This document shows, one piece after another, positions 1 to 8,900 of a stretch of DNA of 28,440 bases; the stretch's first letter is position 1, and every line of letters starts with the position of its first letter. Source of the DNA: an uncultured Loktanella sp. (GTDB taxonomy: Bacteria; Pseudomonadota; Alphaproteobacteria; Rhodobacterales; Rhodobacteraceae); the NCBI GenBank assembly GCA_913061335.1, contig CAJXTP010000006.1, positions 1 through 28,440 of the forward strand, written 5' to 3'. The notes under the pieces were generated by a model. The model ran no database searches. It was given only the letters and a program-made list of their open reading frames with translations, and was not told the DNA's origin. The translations under genes were made by a program, and so were the position numbers.

Positions 1-26
1 TGAATTTCGTCTACAGATGTGATCCC

Positions 27-55
27 TTGCACCGCAACGCACATCGGCCTATATG
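27..55 (+). promoter_or_regulatory. Putative sigma70-type promoter of the SRP RNA gene
   Basis: A TTGCAC element at 27-32 and a TATATG element at 50-55 are separated by exactly 17 bases. This places transcription start at about 60-62, where the SRP RNA helix begins. Both hexamers are close to the housekeeping consensus, as expected for a highly expressed stable RNA. No experimental start is known from the sequence alone. Confidence 0.65.
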
Positions 56-58
56 AGC

Positions 59-158
59 GGTGAGAGGTTGGCGCGGGCGAGTGCCTCGCCAACCTGGTCA
101 GGTCCGGAAGGAAGCAGCCACAACGAGCCCCACTTGGGTCGATGTCCAGCCTCTCACC
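59..158 (+). ncRNA. ffs: Signal recognition particle RNA, small bacterial type (4.5S)
   Basis: This is the RNA scaffold of the signal recognition particle. With the Ffh protein it targets nascent membrane proteins to the FtsY receptor. The conserved apical domain GTCAGGTCCGGAAGGAAGCA is readable at about 97-116, and it holds the asymmetric loop and GGAA tetraloop that bind Ffh. The ends pair as one long hairpin: GGTGAGAGG at 59-67 matches CCTCTCACC at 150-158. The length of about 100 nt fits the short alphaproteobacterial form. It lies a little under 2 kb upstream of dnaX, with rsgA and a phosphatase gene between them. The exact 5' and 3' ends are estimated from the helix. Confidence 0.95.
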
Positions 159-189
159 TTATTCACGCGCAGCCACAGGAGGGTTGATC

Positions 190-308
190 ATGTCTGCAAT
201 CACACACCTCTTGGCAGGCGCGCGCTAATTCTGATCCGCTCCGCTCGCCGTTTTTGGGCCGCTCGTAAAGCGGCAATGCATATCCCCATGCGAGGGCATC
301 ACAGATGA
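190..308 (+). pseudogene. Small ORF with strong SD, apparently frameshifted, coupled to rsgA
   Basis: An AGGAGGG Shine-Dalgarno at 177-183 sits 6 bases before ATG at 190, but that frame stops after 12 codons at TAA 226-228 (MSAITHLLAGAR). The frame one base away stays open from there to TGA at 306-308, and that stop overlaps the rsgA ATG as ATGA, the usual sign of translational coupling. Adding one base in the GCGCGCGC run at about 218-225 would give a continuous basic protein of 39 residues ending PMRGHHR. I do not recognise a family. The possible readings are a decayed small gene, a sequencing or assembly error in the GC run, a leader peptide of only 12 codons, or chance. The hairpin GCCGCT/AGCGGC (258-263/269-274) lies inside the second half. 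Confidence 0.4.
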
Positions 309-1339
309 CATCTGAATTGACACGCGCAGACCTAGGCTGGTCGGCGTTTTATACATCCCAGCTTGAGATTGAAGAAATCGAGGCCGCGACGCCAGCACGC
401 GTCAGCGCCGTGCACCGGACCCAGATAGCGGCTCTCACCGAAACTGGCCCGATCAGCCTCACGCTTGATCCGGGCATGTCGTCGGGTGAAATTGCGGTTG
501 GCGATTGGGTTCTATGCGACCCTGATGCGGCTCGCATGATCCGCCGTTTGGACCGCCAAAGCACGTTGCAACGTGGGTCTGACTATCATCACGGCGAACG
601 CCAGTTGATCGCGGCAAATATTGATACGCTGTTCATCACTACATCTTGCAATGCGGATTTTAACGTGGCGCGACTAGAGCGGTATCTTGCGCTTGCACAT
701 GATGCAGAGATTACGCCGGTCATTATCCTGACCAAAGCCGATCAGACAGATGACGCTGATGGCTATACAGTTCAAGCAGGAGCTTTGGGGCGCGATCTAT
801 CGGTGGTCACACTTGATGCACTGCACGGCGATGTCGCAAGTGTGCTGGCCCCGTGGATTGGGAACGGGCAAACTGTCGCCCTTGCCGGATCATCAGGTGT
901 CGGAAAAACCACGCTCGCCAATGCGCTGACGGGCGACAATGCAGCGACCCAAGATATCCGCGAAGATGACGCGCGCGGGCGGCACACAACGACAAAGCGC
1001 TCGTTGCACCATCTGCCAACGGGTGGCTGGCTGATCGATACCCCCGGAATGCGTGGCCTTGGTGTGGCTGATGTTGCCGCAGGAATTGCTGCAACGTTTC
1101 CCGAGATTTCTGAAGTCGAAGGCAATTGCCGGTTCCGCAATTGCGAGCATATCAGCGAGCCGGGATGTGCCATTCAGGCTGGCATTACGGCAGGGGATAT
1201 TGACCCCGAACGCCTTAAGCGGTTTCAAAAGCTGGTGCGCGAAGATGCGCAAGCCACGGAAACAATCGCGCAAGCCCATTCACGCGGCCGAAAGTTTGGT
1301 AAAATCGTCAAGGCAGCGCAGTCCCGTAAAAAGCGCTAG
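305..1339 (+). CDS. rsgA: Ribosome small subunit-dependent GTPase A (RsgA/YjeQ)
   Basis: RsgA is a circularly permuted GTPase that checks late maturation of the 30S ribosomal subunit in the cytoplasm. The 344-residue protein has the expected order. An N-terminal OB-fold (about residues 30-90) is followed by the G4 motif TKAD at 143-146, the P-loop GSSGVGKTT at 195-203, the RGRHTTT switch at 224-230 and the G3 motif DTPGMR at 245-250. A C-terminal zinc site follows with Cys275, Cys280, His282 and Cys288. The G4 motif preceding the P-loop is the permutation that defines the family. A GAGGG Shine-Dalgarno at 292-296 supports the ATG at 305, which overlaps the stop of the small upstream frame. 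The C-terminus is basic (SRKKR), consistent with rRNA contact. Confidence 0.95.
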   Translation: MTSELTRADLGWSAFYTSQLEIEEIEAATPARVSAVHRTQIAALTETGPISLTLDPGMSSGEIAVGDWVLCDPDAARMIRRLDRQSTLQRGSDYHHGERQLIAANIDTLFITTSCNADFNVARLERYLALAHDAEITPVIILTKADQTDDADGYTVQAGALGRDLSVVTLDALHGDVASVLAPWIGNGQTVALAGSSGVGKTTLANALTGDNAATQDIREDDARGRHTTTKRSLHHLPTGGWLIDTPGMRGLGVADVAAGIAATFPEISEVEGNCRFRNCEHISEPGCAIQAGITAGDIDPERLKRFQKLVREDAQATETIAQAHSRGRKFGKIVKAAQSRKKR

Positions 1340-1342
1340 CAA

Positions 1343-1360
1343 GATGGGTTAAAACCCATC
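1343..1360. terminator. Hairpin between convergent rsgA and phosphatase genes
   Basis: GATGGGTT at 1343-1350 and AACCCATC at 1353-1360 form an almost perfect inverted repeat that fills the 21-base gap between two convergent stop codons. No clear T-tract follows on either strand, so it may be a weak terminator, an mRNA-stabilising hairpin or a short dispersed repeat. I have the impression that similar GGATGGGTT hairpins recur between genes in Rhodobacterales, but I cannot verify that here. Confidence 0.5.
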
Positions 1361-1843
1361 CTACGCAGTACGCGCCCATTGCATTTGTGCAGCGGTCTCA
1401 ATCGCACAAGGTCGCGCGGTCCGCAGTCGAAGCAAGGCTGCATCGGCATCCTCACTCGCTGCAATCATGATCCGCAACACGGCCATGCCAGAGCGCCCGC
1501 AGCCCCCACGGCAATGCACCAAGACACGACCGCCGTCAGACAAACGCGTCACCGCGTTCGCGATCACGTCATCCCAATCCGGACCATCATCCACAGACGG
1601 CGTTCCAAAATCAGCCATTGGCAGGTGACGCCAATCCACGCTCGCTTGCGCAAGGCTTGCGCCCAAACCAGCCGCACCCTTTGCAGCCAGTTCGGCCTGC
1701 TCAACCAAAGTGACAACAAGATCAGGCTGCCATGCAATAACGTCCCTCATATCGCATACAAAGTCGCCATCGAGACCCGGCATCGGAGACAGTGCAATCA
1801 CACCGCTACCCATCGCCACTTCATATATTGTGAAATCCGACAT
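1361..1843 (-). CDS. Dual-specificity/tyrosine phosphatase family protein
   Basis: This is a 160-residue cytoplasmic phosphatase of the Cys-dependent superfamily. The signature HCRGGCGRSG lies at 110-119, with catalytic Cys111 and Arg117 of the HCx5R(S/T) loop. A candidate general acid, Asp78, is in MADFG, and the downstream segment RPCAIETAAQ (144-153) resembles the Q-loop found after the signature in small bacterial DSPs. The frame stays open upstream, but the ATG at 1843 is chosen because the protein begins there with a compact domain, preceded by a weak purine-rich GGGGCAG. The gene is divergent from dnaX and convergent with rsgA. The substrate is unknown: phosphotyrosine proteins, phosphoinositides or nucleotides are all possible. 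Confidence 0.8.
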   Translation of the reverse strand: MSDFTIYEVAMGSGVIALSPMPGLDGDFVCDMRDVIAWQPDLVVTLVEQAELAAKGAAGLGASLAQASVDWRHLPMADFGTPSVDDGPDWDDVIANAVTRLSDGGRVLVHCRGGCGRSGMAVLRIMIAASEDADAALLRLRTARPCAIETAAQMQWARTA

Positions 1844-1973
1844 TCTGGCCCCTGCCCTGTTCTGCGCAATCTTCAGACAGTGACCTATAAGATAGCCTCC
1901 GTAAACACGGTAGACGTGGCCACCTGTGCGCCGTACCCTCACCCTTGGCCCCCGAATCCAGATGAAAGCGCCC

Positions 1974-3719
1974 ATGACCGACACCCCTGCCTATCAAGTC
2001 CTTGCCCGCAAATACCGCCCAGAGACTTTTGTCGATCTGGTTGGCCAAGACGCAATGGTCCGCACTCTGCGCAATGCGTTCGCGGCAGACCGGATCGCCC
2101 AAGCGTTCATGATGACGGGTATTCGCGGCACAGGAAAGACGACAACGGCGCGGATCATCGCCAAGGGAATAAACTGCATCGGCCCTGACGGGACTGGCAA
2201 ACCCACGACCGAGCCATGTGGGATATGCGAACACTGTGTCGCGATCATGGAAGGCCGCCATGTCGATGTGATCGAAATGGATGCCGCGTCGAATACTGGC
2301 GTCGCCAACATCCGCGAAATTATTGACAGTGTGCATTACCGTGCGGCCTCGGCCCGTTATAAGATCTACATCATCGATGAGGTTCACATGCTGTCCACAG
2401 GCGCGTTCAACGCCCTGCTGAAGACGCTTGAAGAACCGCCCGCGCACGTCAAATTCCTTTTTGCGACGACAGAAATCCGCAAAGTACCCGTGACCGTCTT
2501 GTCGCGGTGTCAGCGGTTTGACCTGCGCCGGATTGAACCAGAAGACCAAATCGCCCTGCTGCGCAAAATCGCCATCGCCGAGGGCGCAGAAATCTCTGAC
2601 GATGCGCTGGCACTGATTACGCGGGCCGCAGAAGGCTCTGCGCGCGACGCGCAATCATTGCTCGACCAAGCGATCAGCCACGGCGCAGGCGAAACCACCG
2701 CCGAACAGGTGCGTGCGATGCTTGGACTTGCCGATCGTGGCCGCGTGCTCGATTTGTTTGACATGATCCTTAAGGGCGAAGCCGCTGGCGCGCTTACCGA
2801 ATTATCTGCGCAATATGCTGACGGGGCCGATCCGATGGCCGTGCTGCGCGATCTGGCCGAGATTACCCATTGGGTGTCCGTCATTAAGATCACGCCCGAA
2901 GCTTCCGAAGACCCAACCATCAGCCCAGACGAGCGGACACGCGGTCAAGCCATGGCCACTGACCTGCCGATGCGCGTCATGAGCCGGATGTGGCAAATGC
3001 TGCTCAAAGCATTGGAAGAGGTCGCAATGGCCCCCAACGCAATGATGGCAGCCGAAATGGCTGTGATCCGGTTGACACATGTCGCCGATCTGCCATCCCC
3101 CGAGGAACTGGTCAAAAAGCTGAAAGATGCGACACCGCCTCCAACCAGCGGCGGCCCATCTTCGCGAGGACCCGCACCAAACGGCGGAGTGGCGCAAGCT
3201 CAATCCCACGCGCAGACACCAACACACAGCGGCCCTTCCGCTTCTGGCGCGCAAACCGCAGTGGCACTCGCGCCTGACGCGCTGGCACATTACGCGCGGT
3301 TCGAGGATGTCGTTGAGCTGATCCGCCAGCACCGGGACGTCAAACTGCTGGTAGAGGTCGAAACGGGTCTGCAACTGGTCAACTACCAACCCGGCCGGAT
3401 CGAAGTGAACCCGACAAGCGATGCAGCACCCGATCTGGTTGGACGGCTTGGGTCGCGGCTTCAGTCTTGGACAGGTAACCGCTGGGCGATCACGGTCGTA
3501 AACGAAGGCGGCGCACCCACAATCGCGCAAACTCGGGACGTCAAAGAAAACGCGCTGCGCAAATCAGCAGAAGATCACCCGCTGGTCCAAGCCGTCATCG
3601 CCGCATTCCCGCGCGCCAAGATCGTCGACATCAAAACCGAGGCCGACAAAGCCCAAGACGCGATGGTTGAAGCCTTGCCAGAGGTTGACGAAGAATGGGA
3701 TCCATTCGACGACGCCTAA
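1974..3719 (+). CDS. dnaX: DNA polymerase III subunit gamma/tau
   Basis: DnaX is the ATPase of the replicative clamp loader, which places the beta sliding clamp on DNA. It has Walker A GIRGTGKTT at 49-57, a zinc module with Cys68, Cys82, Cys85 and Cys88, Walker B IYIIDEVHML at 131-140 and the SRC motif at 177-179. These are followed by the lid, the oligomerisation domain III and a Pro/Ala/Ser-rich linker at about 390-440. The C-terminal domain ends in an acidic tail (DEEWDPFDDA) as in alphaproteobacterial tau. The start at 1974 gives the conserved MTDTPAYQVLARKYRP; an ATG at 1962 is a possible alternative and neither has a strong Shine-Dalgarno. I see no A6-7G slippery site or hairpin of the E. 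coli type, so a separate gamma product is not evident. It leads the dnaX-ebfC-recR group. Confidence 0.96.
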   Translation: MTDTPAYQVLARKYRPETFVDLVGQDAMVRTLRNAFAADRIAQAFMMTGIRGTGKTTTARIIAKGINCIGPDGTGKPTTEPCGICEHCVAIMEGRHVDVIEMDAASNTGVANIREIIDSVHYRAASARYKIYIIDEVHMLSTGAFNALLKTLEEPPAHVKFLFATTEIRKVPVTVLSRCQRFDLRRIEPEDQIALLRKIAIAEGAEISDDALALITRAAEGSARDAQSLLDQAISHGAGETTAEQVRAMLGLADRGRVLDLFDMILKGEAAGALTELSAQYADGADPMAVLRDLAEITHWVSVIKITPEASEDPTISPDERTRGQAMATDLPMRVMSRMWQMLLKALEEVAMAPNAMMAAEMAVIRLTHVADLPSPEELVKKLKDATPPPTSGGPSSRGPAPNGGVAQAQSHAQTPTHSGPSASGAQTAVALAPDALAHYARFEDVVELIRQHRDVKLLVEVETGLQLVNYQPGRIEVNPTSDAAPDLVGRLGSRLQSWTGNRWAITVVNEGGAPTIAQTRDVKENALRKSAEDHPLVQAVIAAFPRAKIVDIKTEADKAQDAMVEALPEVDEEWDPFDDA

Positions 3720-3778
3720 ACCTTGTGTAACAGCACAGCTGCACATATCTTACGGCCAACACGTAAATGGAGACACCG

Positions 3779-4123
3779 ATGTTCAAAGGTATGAGCGGTC
3801 TTGGCGACATGGCCAAGATGATGAAGCAAGCGCAAGACATGCAGGGCAAGATGGCCCAAATGCAAGAAGACATGCAAAATATCATGGTCGAAGGACAGTC
3901 CGGCGCGGGCCTTGTGAAAGCAACGGCAACGGCCAAAGGCGAGCTGAAAAGCCTCGACATTGATCCGTCGATTTTCAACGGTGATGACAAAGAAGTCGTC
4001 GAAGACCTGATCCTTGCGGCGATCAAAGACGCGCAGCAAAAAGCCAATGATCGGGCCGCTGAAGAAATGCAAAAGATGACCGAAGGGCTTGGGTTGCCAC
4101 CGGGCATGAACCTGCCGTTCTGA
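3779..4123 (+). CDS. ebfC: YbaB/EbfC family nucleoid-associated protein
   Basis: This 114-residue protein matches the small DNA-binding dimer family that sits between dnaX and recR in many bacteria. The Met- and Gln-rich N-terminal helix (KMMKQAQDMQGKMAQMQEDMQ) is typical, followed by a short beta domain containing VKATATAKGELKSLDIDPS and a C-terminal helix with DAQQKANDRAAEEM. It ends in the usual GLGLPPGMNLPF. The ATG at 3779 is preferred over the one at 3767 because GGAGA lies about 6 bases before it. The recR ATG follows one base after its stop. Its precise role in nucleoid organisation or RecR-dependent repair is not settled for this family. Confidence 0.93.
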   Translation: MFKGMSGLGDMAKMMKQAQDMQGKMAQMQEDMQNIMVEGQSGAGLVKATATAKGELKSLDIDPSIFNGDDKEVVEDLILAAIKDAQQKANDRAAEEMQKMTEGLGLPPGMNLPF

Positions 4124-4124
4124 T

Positions 4125-4718
4125 ATGACGCAAGGCACCCAAGACTTAGATAACCTGATCGCACTGCTCGCGAAATTACCGGGTCTTGGGCCACGCTCAG
4201 CACGGCGCGCGGTCCTTCATCTGATCAAGAAACGCAGCCTTGTCCTTATCCCCTTGGCCGACGCCATGCATAAAGTCGGGACAACCGCACGCGAATGCCT
4301 GAATTGTGGCAATATTGGCACCACGGATGTCTGCGATATTTGCTCGGCGGACAAACGCAACATCGGGCAGATTTGCGTGGTCGAAGACGTCGCTGACCTT
4401 TGGGCGATGGAGCGTTCAGGCGTGTTTAAAGGGCGCTATCACGTGCTTGGCGGGACACTTTCGGCGCTTGATGCGGTTGGTCCAGACGAGTTGCGCATTC
4501 CAAAACTGCTCGACCGGATCGCCTCCGAATCCATCACCGAAATTATTCTCGCGCTTGGGGCAACCATCGACGGTCAAACCACCGCGCATTACATCGCAGA
4601 CCAATTGCCTGGCGTGATCGTGACGTCACTTGCACAAGGTGTTCCTGTCGGCGGTGAACTCGATTATCTGGATGACGGCACAATTACTGCCGCTTTGAAC
4701 GCACGTAAACCAATTTGA
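4125..4718 (+). CDS. recR: Recombination mediator protein RecR
   Basis: RecR works with RecF and RecO to load RecA onto SSB-coated single-stranded DNA during gap repair. The 197-residue length is standard. An N-terminal helix-hairpin-helix is visible (LAKLPGLGPRSARRAVLHL, 15-33), then a zinc finger with Cys58, Cys61, Cys70 and Cys73. A TOPRIM domain begins at ICVVEDVADLWAME (83-96) and includes YHVLGGTLSALDAVGPD. The C-terminus has the conserved GVPVGGELDYLDDGTITAAL. The ATG lies one base after the ebfC stop, so it is probably cotranscribed and translationally linked with ebfC. Confidence 0.96.
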   Translation: MTQGTQDLDNLIALLAKLPGLGPRSARRAVLHLIKKRSLVLIPLADAMHKVGTTARECLNCGNIGTTDVCDICSADKRNIGQICVVEDVADLWAMERSGVFKGRYHVLGGTLSALDAVGPDELRIPKLLDRIASESITEIILALGATIDGQTTAHYIADQLPGVIVTSLAQGVPVGGELDYLDDGTITAALNARKPI

Positions 4719-4728
4719 CACTGGAAAC

Positions 4729-4743
4729 GGGGCCAATAGCCCC
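4729..4743 (+). terminator. Weak hairpin downstream of recR
   Basis: GGGGC at 4729-4733 and GCCCC at 4739-4743 can form a 5-bp stem with a 5-base loop, 10 bases after the recR stop. There is no T-run behind it, so intrinsic termination is doubtful. It lies in the 87-base gap before the efflux operon, where I could not identify a convincing promoter. Confidence 0.3.
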
Positions 4744-4805
4744 TATGTAGCGTATTAACTGTAATGAATTGAATGTTGCGCGATATTCGCGCGCGGAGAC
4801 CCGAG

Positions 4806-5939
4806 ATGCCCAAACAACCCGCTAACGCCCCTCTTAGCTTTGACACAGAACGCGGGTCGGGTCGGTCAAAATGGGTCGCAGGCCTTCTTTTGATCGGGGT
4901 TGGCGCTTGGATGGGAAGCGGGTTTGTCGCACCCGCCGAAGAAGAAGCTGTCGTGACACCTGTGGAATCCACGGTGCGGCTCATATCCGTCGCTGTTGCC
5001 TCTTCACGGGCAGAAACGGTTACACAATATTTCGTCGCCGAAGGCCAAGCGATACCGGACCGAATGACCTCCATTCGCGCCGAAGCAACCGGACAGATTG
5101 CCGAAGTCATGGTCGAAAAAGGGACTAATGTCGGCGCTGGCCAACTAATTGCCCGTTTTGATGTCACCCGTAACGAGGCGGATTTGACGCGCGCGCAAGA
5201 GGAATTGGCGCGCGCCCAACGCGATTTTGACAACTCCGAAACGCTCGTGGAACGTGGCGTCGCGACCAACGACAGGCTTAGCGAGAACCGTGCAGCCCTT
5301 GCCAACGCGAATGCTGCGGTAATCAACGCCGAGCAGTCACTGGCAAATTCTGAAATTACTGCGCCCTTTGCAGGCCGTCTCGAGGCGTTGAATCTGAACG
5401 CAGGTGAATTCGTGTCTGCCGGATCAGAAGTTGGTCAAATCGTCGACAACTCCCCATTATCTGTGACAATTCAGGTGCCGCAACAATCTTTGCGCAATAT
5501 CAAATCTGGTCAGGAGGCCAAGGTCACATTCATCACAGGTGAAGAACGCGACGGCATCGTTGCCTTTGTGGGCACCAGCGCCGATCAGGCCACGCGGACA
5601 TTTCTTGCTGAAATCACTGTCGAAAACGAAGACGGTGCGGTCCCTGCCGGCGTCAGTGCCGAAATTCGCATCCCAATTGGCGAAGCGGTCGCGCATTTCA
5701 TGTCACCCGCAACTTTGTCGCTTGGGTCTGATGGCACTTTGGGTGTGAAAACCGTCAATGCTGATGACGTCGTGGTCTTTTCCGAAATCAAAATTGAGCG
5801 CGCGCAAACTGACGGTATTTGGGTCAGCGGCCTGCCTAATTCAGTCGACATCATTACCATTGGCCAAGGTTACGTAAATAACGGTCAAACAGTTGACCCT
5901 CAGCCAGAGGCGACGCTCACGGCGGAGGCGTCCCAATGA
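4806..5939 (+). CDS. RND efflux periplasmic adaptor subunit (membrane fusion protein)
   Basis: This 377-residue protein links an inner-membrane RND pump to an outer-membrane channel. An N-terminal membrane anchor lies at about 22-41 (VAGLLLIGVGAWMGSGF). The first lipoyl half (IRAEATGQIAEVMVEKGTNVGAGQLIARFD, 90-119) is followed by a helical hairpin at about 122-185 rich in Ala, Glu and Arg, and the second lipoyl half (ITAPFAGRLEALNLNAGEFVSAGSEVGQIVD). A beta-barrel domain with the TFITGEERDGIVAFVGT segment comes after. The ATG at 4806 has a GGAGA 7 bases upstream. Its stop overlaps the start of the pump gene as ATGA. There is no lipobox, so it is anchored by its helix. The substrate cannot be told from sequence. 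Confidence 0.9.
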   Translation: MPKQPANAPLSFDTERGSGRSKWVAGLLLIGVGAWMGSGFVAPAEEEAVVTPVESTVRLISVAVASSRAETVTQYFVAEGQAIPDRMTSIRAEATGQIAEVMVEKGTNVGAGQLIARFDVTRNEADLTRAQEELARAQRDFDNSETLVERGVATNDRLSENRAALANANAAVINAEQSLANSEITAPFAGRLEALNLNAGEFVSAGSEVGQIVDNSPLSVTIQVPQQSLRNIKSGQEAKVTFITGEERDGIVAFVGTSADQATRTFLAEITVENEDGAVPAGVSAEIRIPIGEAVAHFMSPATLSLGSDGTLGVKTVNADDVVVFSEIKIERAQTDGIWVSGLPNSVDIITIGQGYVNNGQTVDPQPEATLTAEASQ

Positions 5940-8900
5940 ACACGCTCATCGACGCCGCATTTTCACGCACACGCGTTGTTTTCCTAGCCTTTGTCGCGAT
6001 TCTGCTTGTCGGTGCATATGCGTACAACGGCATCCCGAAAGAAAGCACACCTGAGATTTCGATCCCGATTGCTTATGTGTCCACCGGCATTGATGGCATT
6101 TCGCCCGAAGACAGCGAGCGCCTGCTAATCGGTCCGCTGGAGGCCGAGCTTGGATCTTTGACTGGCCTAAAGACCATGACGTCCCACGCGGGCGAAGGTT
6201 TCGGCAATGTGCAACTTGAATTCGAACCGGGCGGCGACGTAGACGAAGCGATCGATAAAGTCCGCGAAGCCGTTGACCGTGCCAAGGGAGACCTGCCCGA
6301 TGATGCGCGCGATCCCACTGTGACCGAGATTAACACAGCGCTTTTTCCAATCCTTACAGCAATTCTTTCTGGCCCTGTTCCCGAACGGACGCTCAACGAG
6401 CTGGCGACCAGCCTGCAAGACGACCTTGAAGCCCTGTCTGGCATTCTTGAAGTCGACGTGGGCGGATCGCGCACTGAATTATTAGAAATCCTCATCGATC
6501 CGACGGTGTTCGAAACCTATAACATTTCGTTTGACGAACTCATCGGGCAGATCAGTCGCAACAACCGTTTGATCGCCGCAGGTGCCATCGAAAGTGGCGC
6601 AGGGCGCCTTGTACTTAAAGTCCCGGGCTTGATCGAAAACATCGCTGACGTCATGGAAATGCCCGTTAAAGTGCGCGGCGATACCGTCGTCACATTTGCC
6701 GATCTGGCGACAATCCGGCGCACTTTTGAAGACCCCACCAGCTTTGCCCGTATCAATGGCCAGCCGGCCTTGGCGCTCGAGATCAAAAAACGGTCAGGGT
6801 CGAATGTCATCGACACTGTTGCCGACGCAAAAGTGGTTATCGCCAAGGCGCAAGCCAGCTGGCCTGACAGCGTTTCGATCAACTACCTTCAAGACGAAAG
6901 CAAGCAAGTCAAATCCATGCTTGCCGACCTCGAAGCGAACGTCATCGCGGCCATCTTGCTGGTTATGATCGTGATCGTTTGGGCGCTTGGGCTACGGTCC
7001 GCACTTCTTGTCGGTTTGGCCATTCCCGGTGCATTTCTCACAGGTGTCGCGGCGTTATGGTTCTTGGGCTACACCATGAACGTCATCGTGCTGTTCTCAT
7101 TGATCTTGGTCGTCGGCATGCTTGTGGACGGGGCCATTGTGACGGTCGAACTGGCCGACCGAAACCTGCAGGAAGGGGCCGAACCAAAAGCCGCCTATGC
7201 GGACGCGGCCAAACGGATGGCATGGCCAATCATCGCATCCACCCTGACCACATTGTCGGTGTTTTTCCCGCTGTTGTTCTGGTCGGGCATGATCGGGGAA
7301 TTCATGAAATTCCTGCCGATCACAGTAATTCTGACGTTGACGGCATCGCTGTTCATGGCGCTGATTTTCATTCCCGTCACAGGGGGCATCATCGGTAAAA
7401 AACGGCCTTTGTCATCACGCGACAAAGCGACTTTCTATGAAACCGAACAAGGCGATCCGCGCAATTTGCCGGGTCTAACAGGCATGTACGTCCGCGTGTT
7501 GAACTGGTCGATCCTGCGTCCTGGCGTCACTGTTATCTTGGCGCTCGTGATGCTGCTCGGTGGGTTTAAGGCATATGGCGAGCTTGGTAACGGCGTCACA
7601 TTCTTCCCCGACCAAGAACCTGAATTTATGCAAGTGCAGGTCCGCGCCCGTGATAATTTCTCGATCTATGAACGTGACGCGCTGGTGCGCCGCGTTGAAG
7701 AGCGTCTGTTCGATGATCCGGCAATTGCGTCCGTTTATGCGCGGTCTGTCGCAGCCCAAAATGAAGACGCCGAGATCATCGGCACGATCCAACTAGAGCT
7801 GACCGAATGGGATACGCGTCGCAAGGCCGCAGTCATTACCGAGGATATCCGCGCCGCAATGTCCGACATCGCAGGCATTGATATTCAGGTCGAAATCGCC
7901 GCGGGCGGTCCTGCTGGCGGCAAGCCCATTAGCATTAAAATCATCTCAAACGACAATGATGCCCGGCTTGAAGTGACCAGAAAAATACTCGGTATTATGG
8001 GCGATATTGGTGGATTCACGGACGTGACTGACACCCGCCCACTGCCCGGCGTTGAATGGCGCCTGCGCGTCAACCGGTCCGAAGCTGCACGCTTTGGTGC
8101 CGACGTGTCACTGCTTGGGCAAGCAGTACAATTGTTGACCCAAGGGATCACAGTTGCAGATTACCGCCCCGACGACGTTGATGGATCAGTCGACATTCGG
8201 GTGCGTTTCCCATCCCAAGACCGAACACTGGAAGAACTCCAGAGCCTGCGCGTTCCAACGTCGACGGGCCTTGTTCCAATCACTAACTTTGTGTCGTTTG
8301 AACCTGCTCCACGCAGCGGCACAATCAACCGCATCGACCAGGAACGCGTCGTCAGCGTTGAATCCAATGTCGGCCCCGACATCAACGTAAACGAAAAAAC
8401 CTTGGCTTTGCGCGCAGCACTTGAAAACATGGATACCCCCGACAACGTCACGTGGTCCTTTGGTGGCGAGGCAGAGGAACAGGCTGATACGATGATCTTC
8501 CTCGGGGGGGCGTTTGCATCTGCGATTGTGTTAATGTTCGTGATCTTGCTGACGCAATTTAACAACTTCTACCAAGCCTTTGTTGTTATGTCGGCAATCG
8601 TCTTTTCAATCAGCGGAGTGCTGATTGGGCTGATCATCACCGGTCGTCCGTTTGGGATCGTTATGGGTGGGATCGGTGTGATCGCGCTGGCCGGGATCGT
8701 TGTGAACAACAACATCGTTCTGATCGATACTTACAACGAACTTAAGAAATCTGGCCAACCCTCACTCGAGGCAGCGCTGCGCAGTGGGGCACAGCGTCTG
8801 CGGCCCGTGTTCCTAACGTCGATCACAACGGCACTTGGCCTCATGCCAATGGTCATCGGGTTGAACATCAACTTTTTCACACGCGAAATCGTCTATGGGG

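Noticed and set aside
1379..2188. Long plus-strand open frame overlapping the phosphatase and dnaX
   Set aside because: Low-complexity His/Arg/Pro-rich translation antisense to the phosphatase, with no ribosome-binding site; a shadow frame.
1974..3719. Programmed frameshift in dnaX to make gamma
   Set aside because: No A-rich slippery heptamer followed by a hairpin was seen in the middle of the gene.
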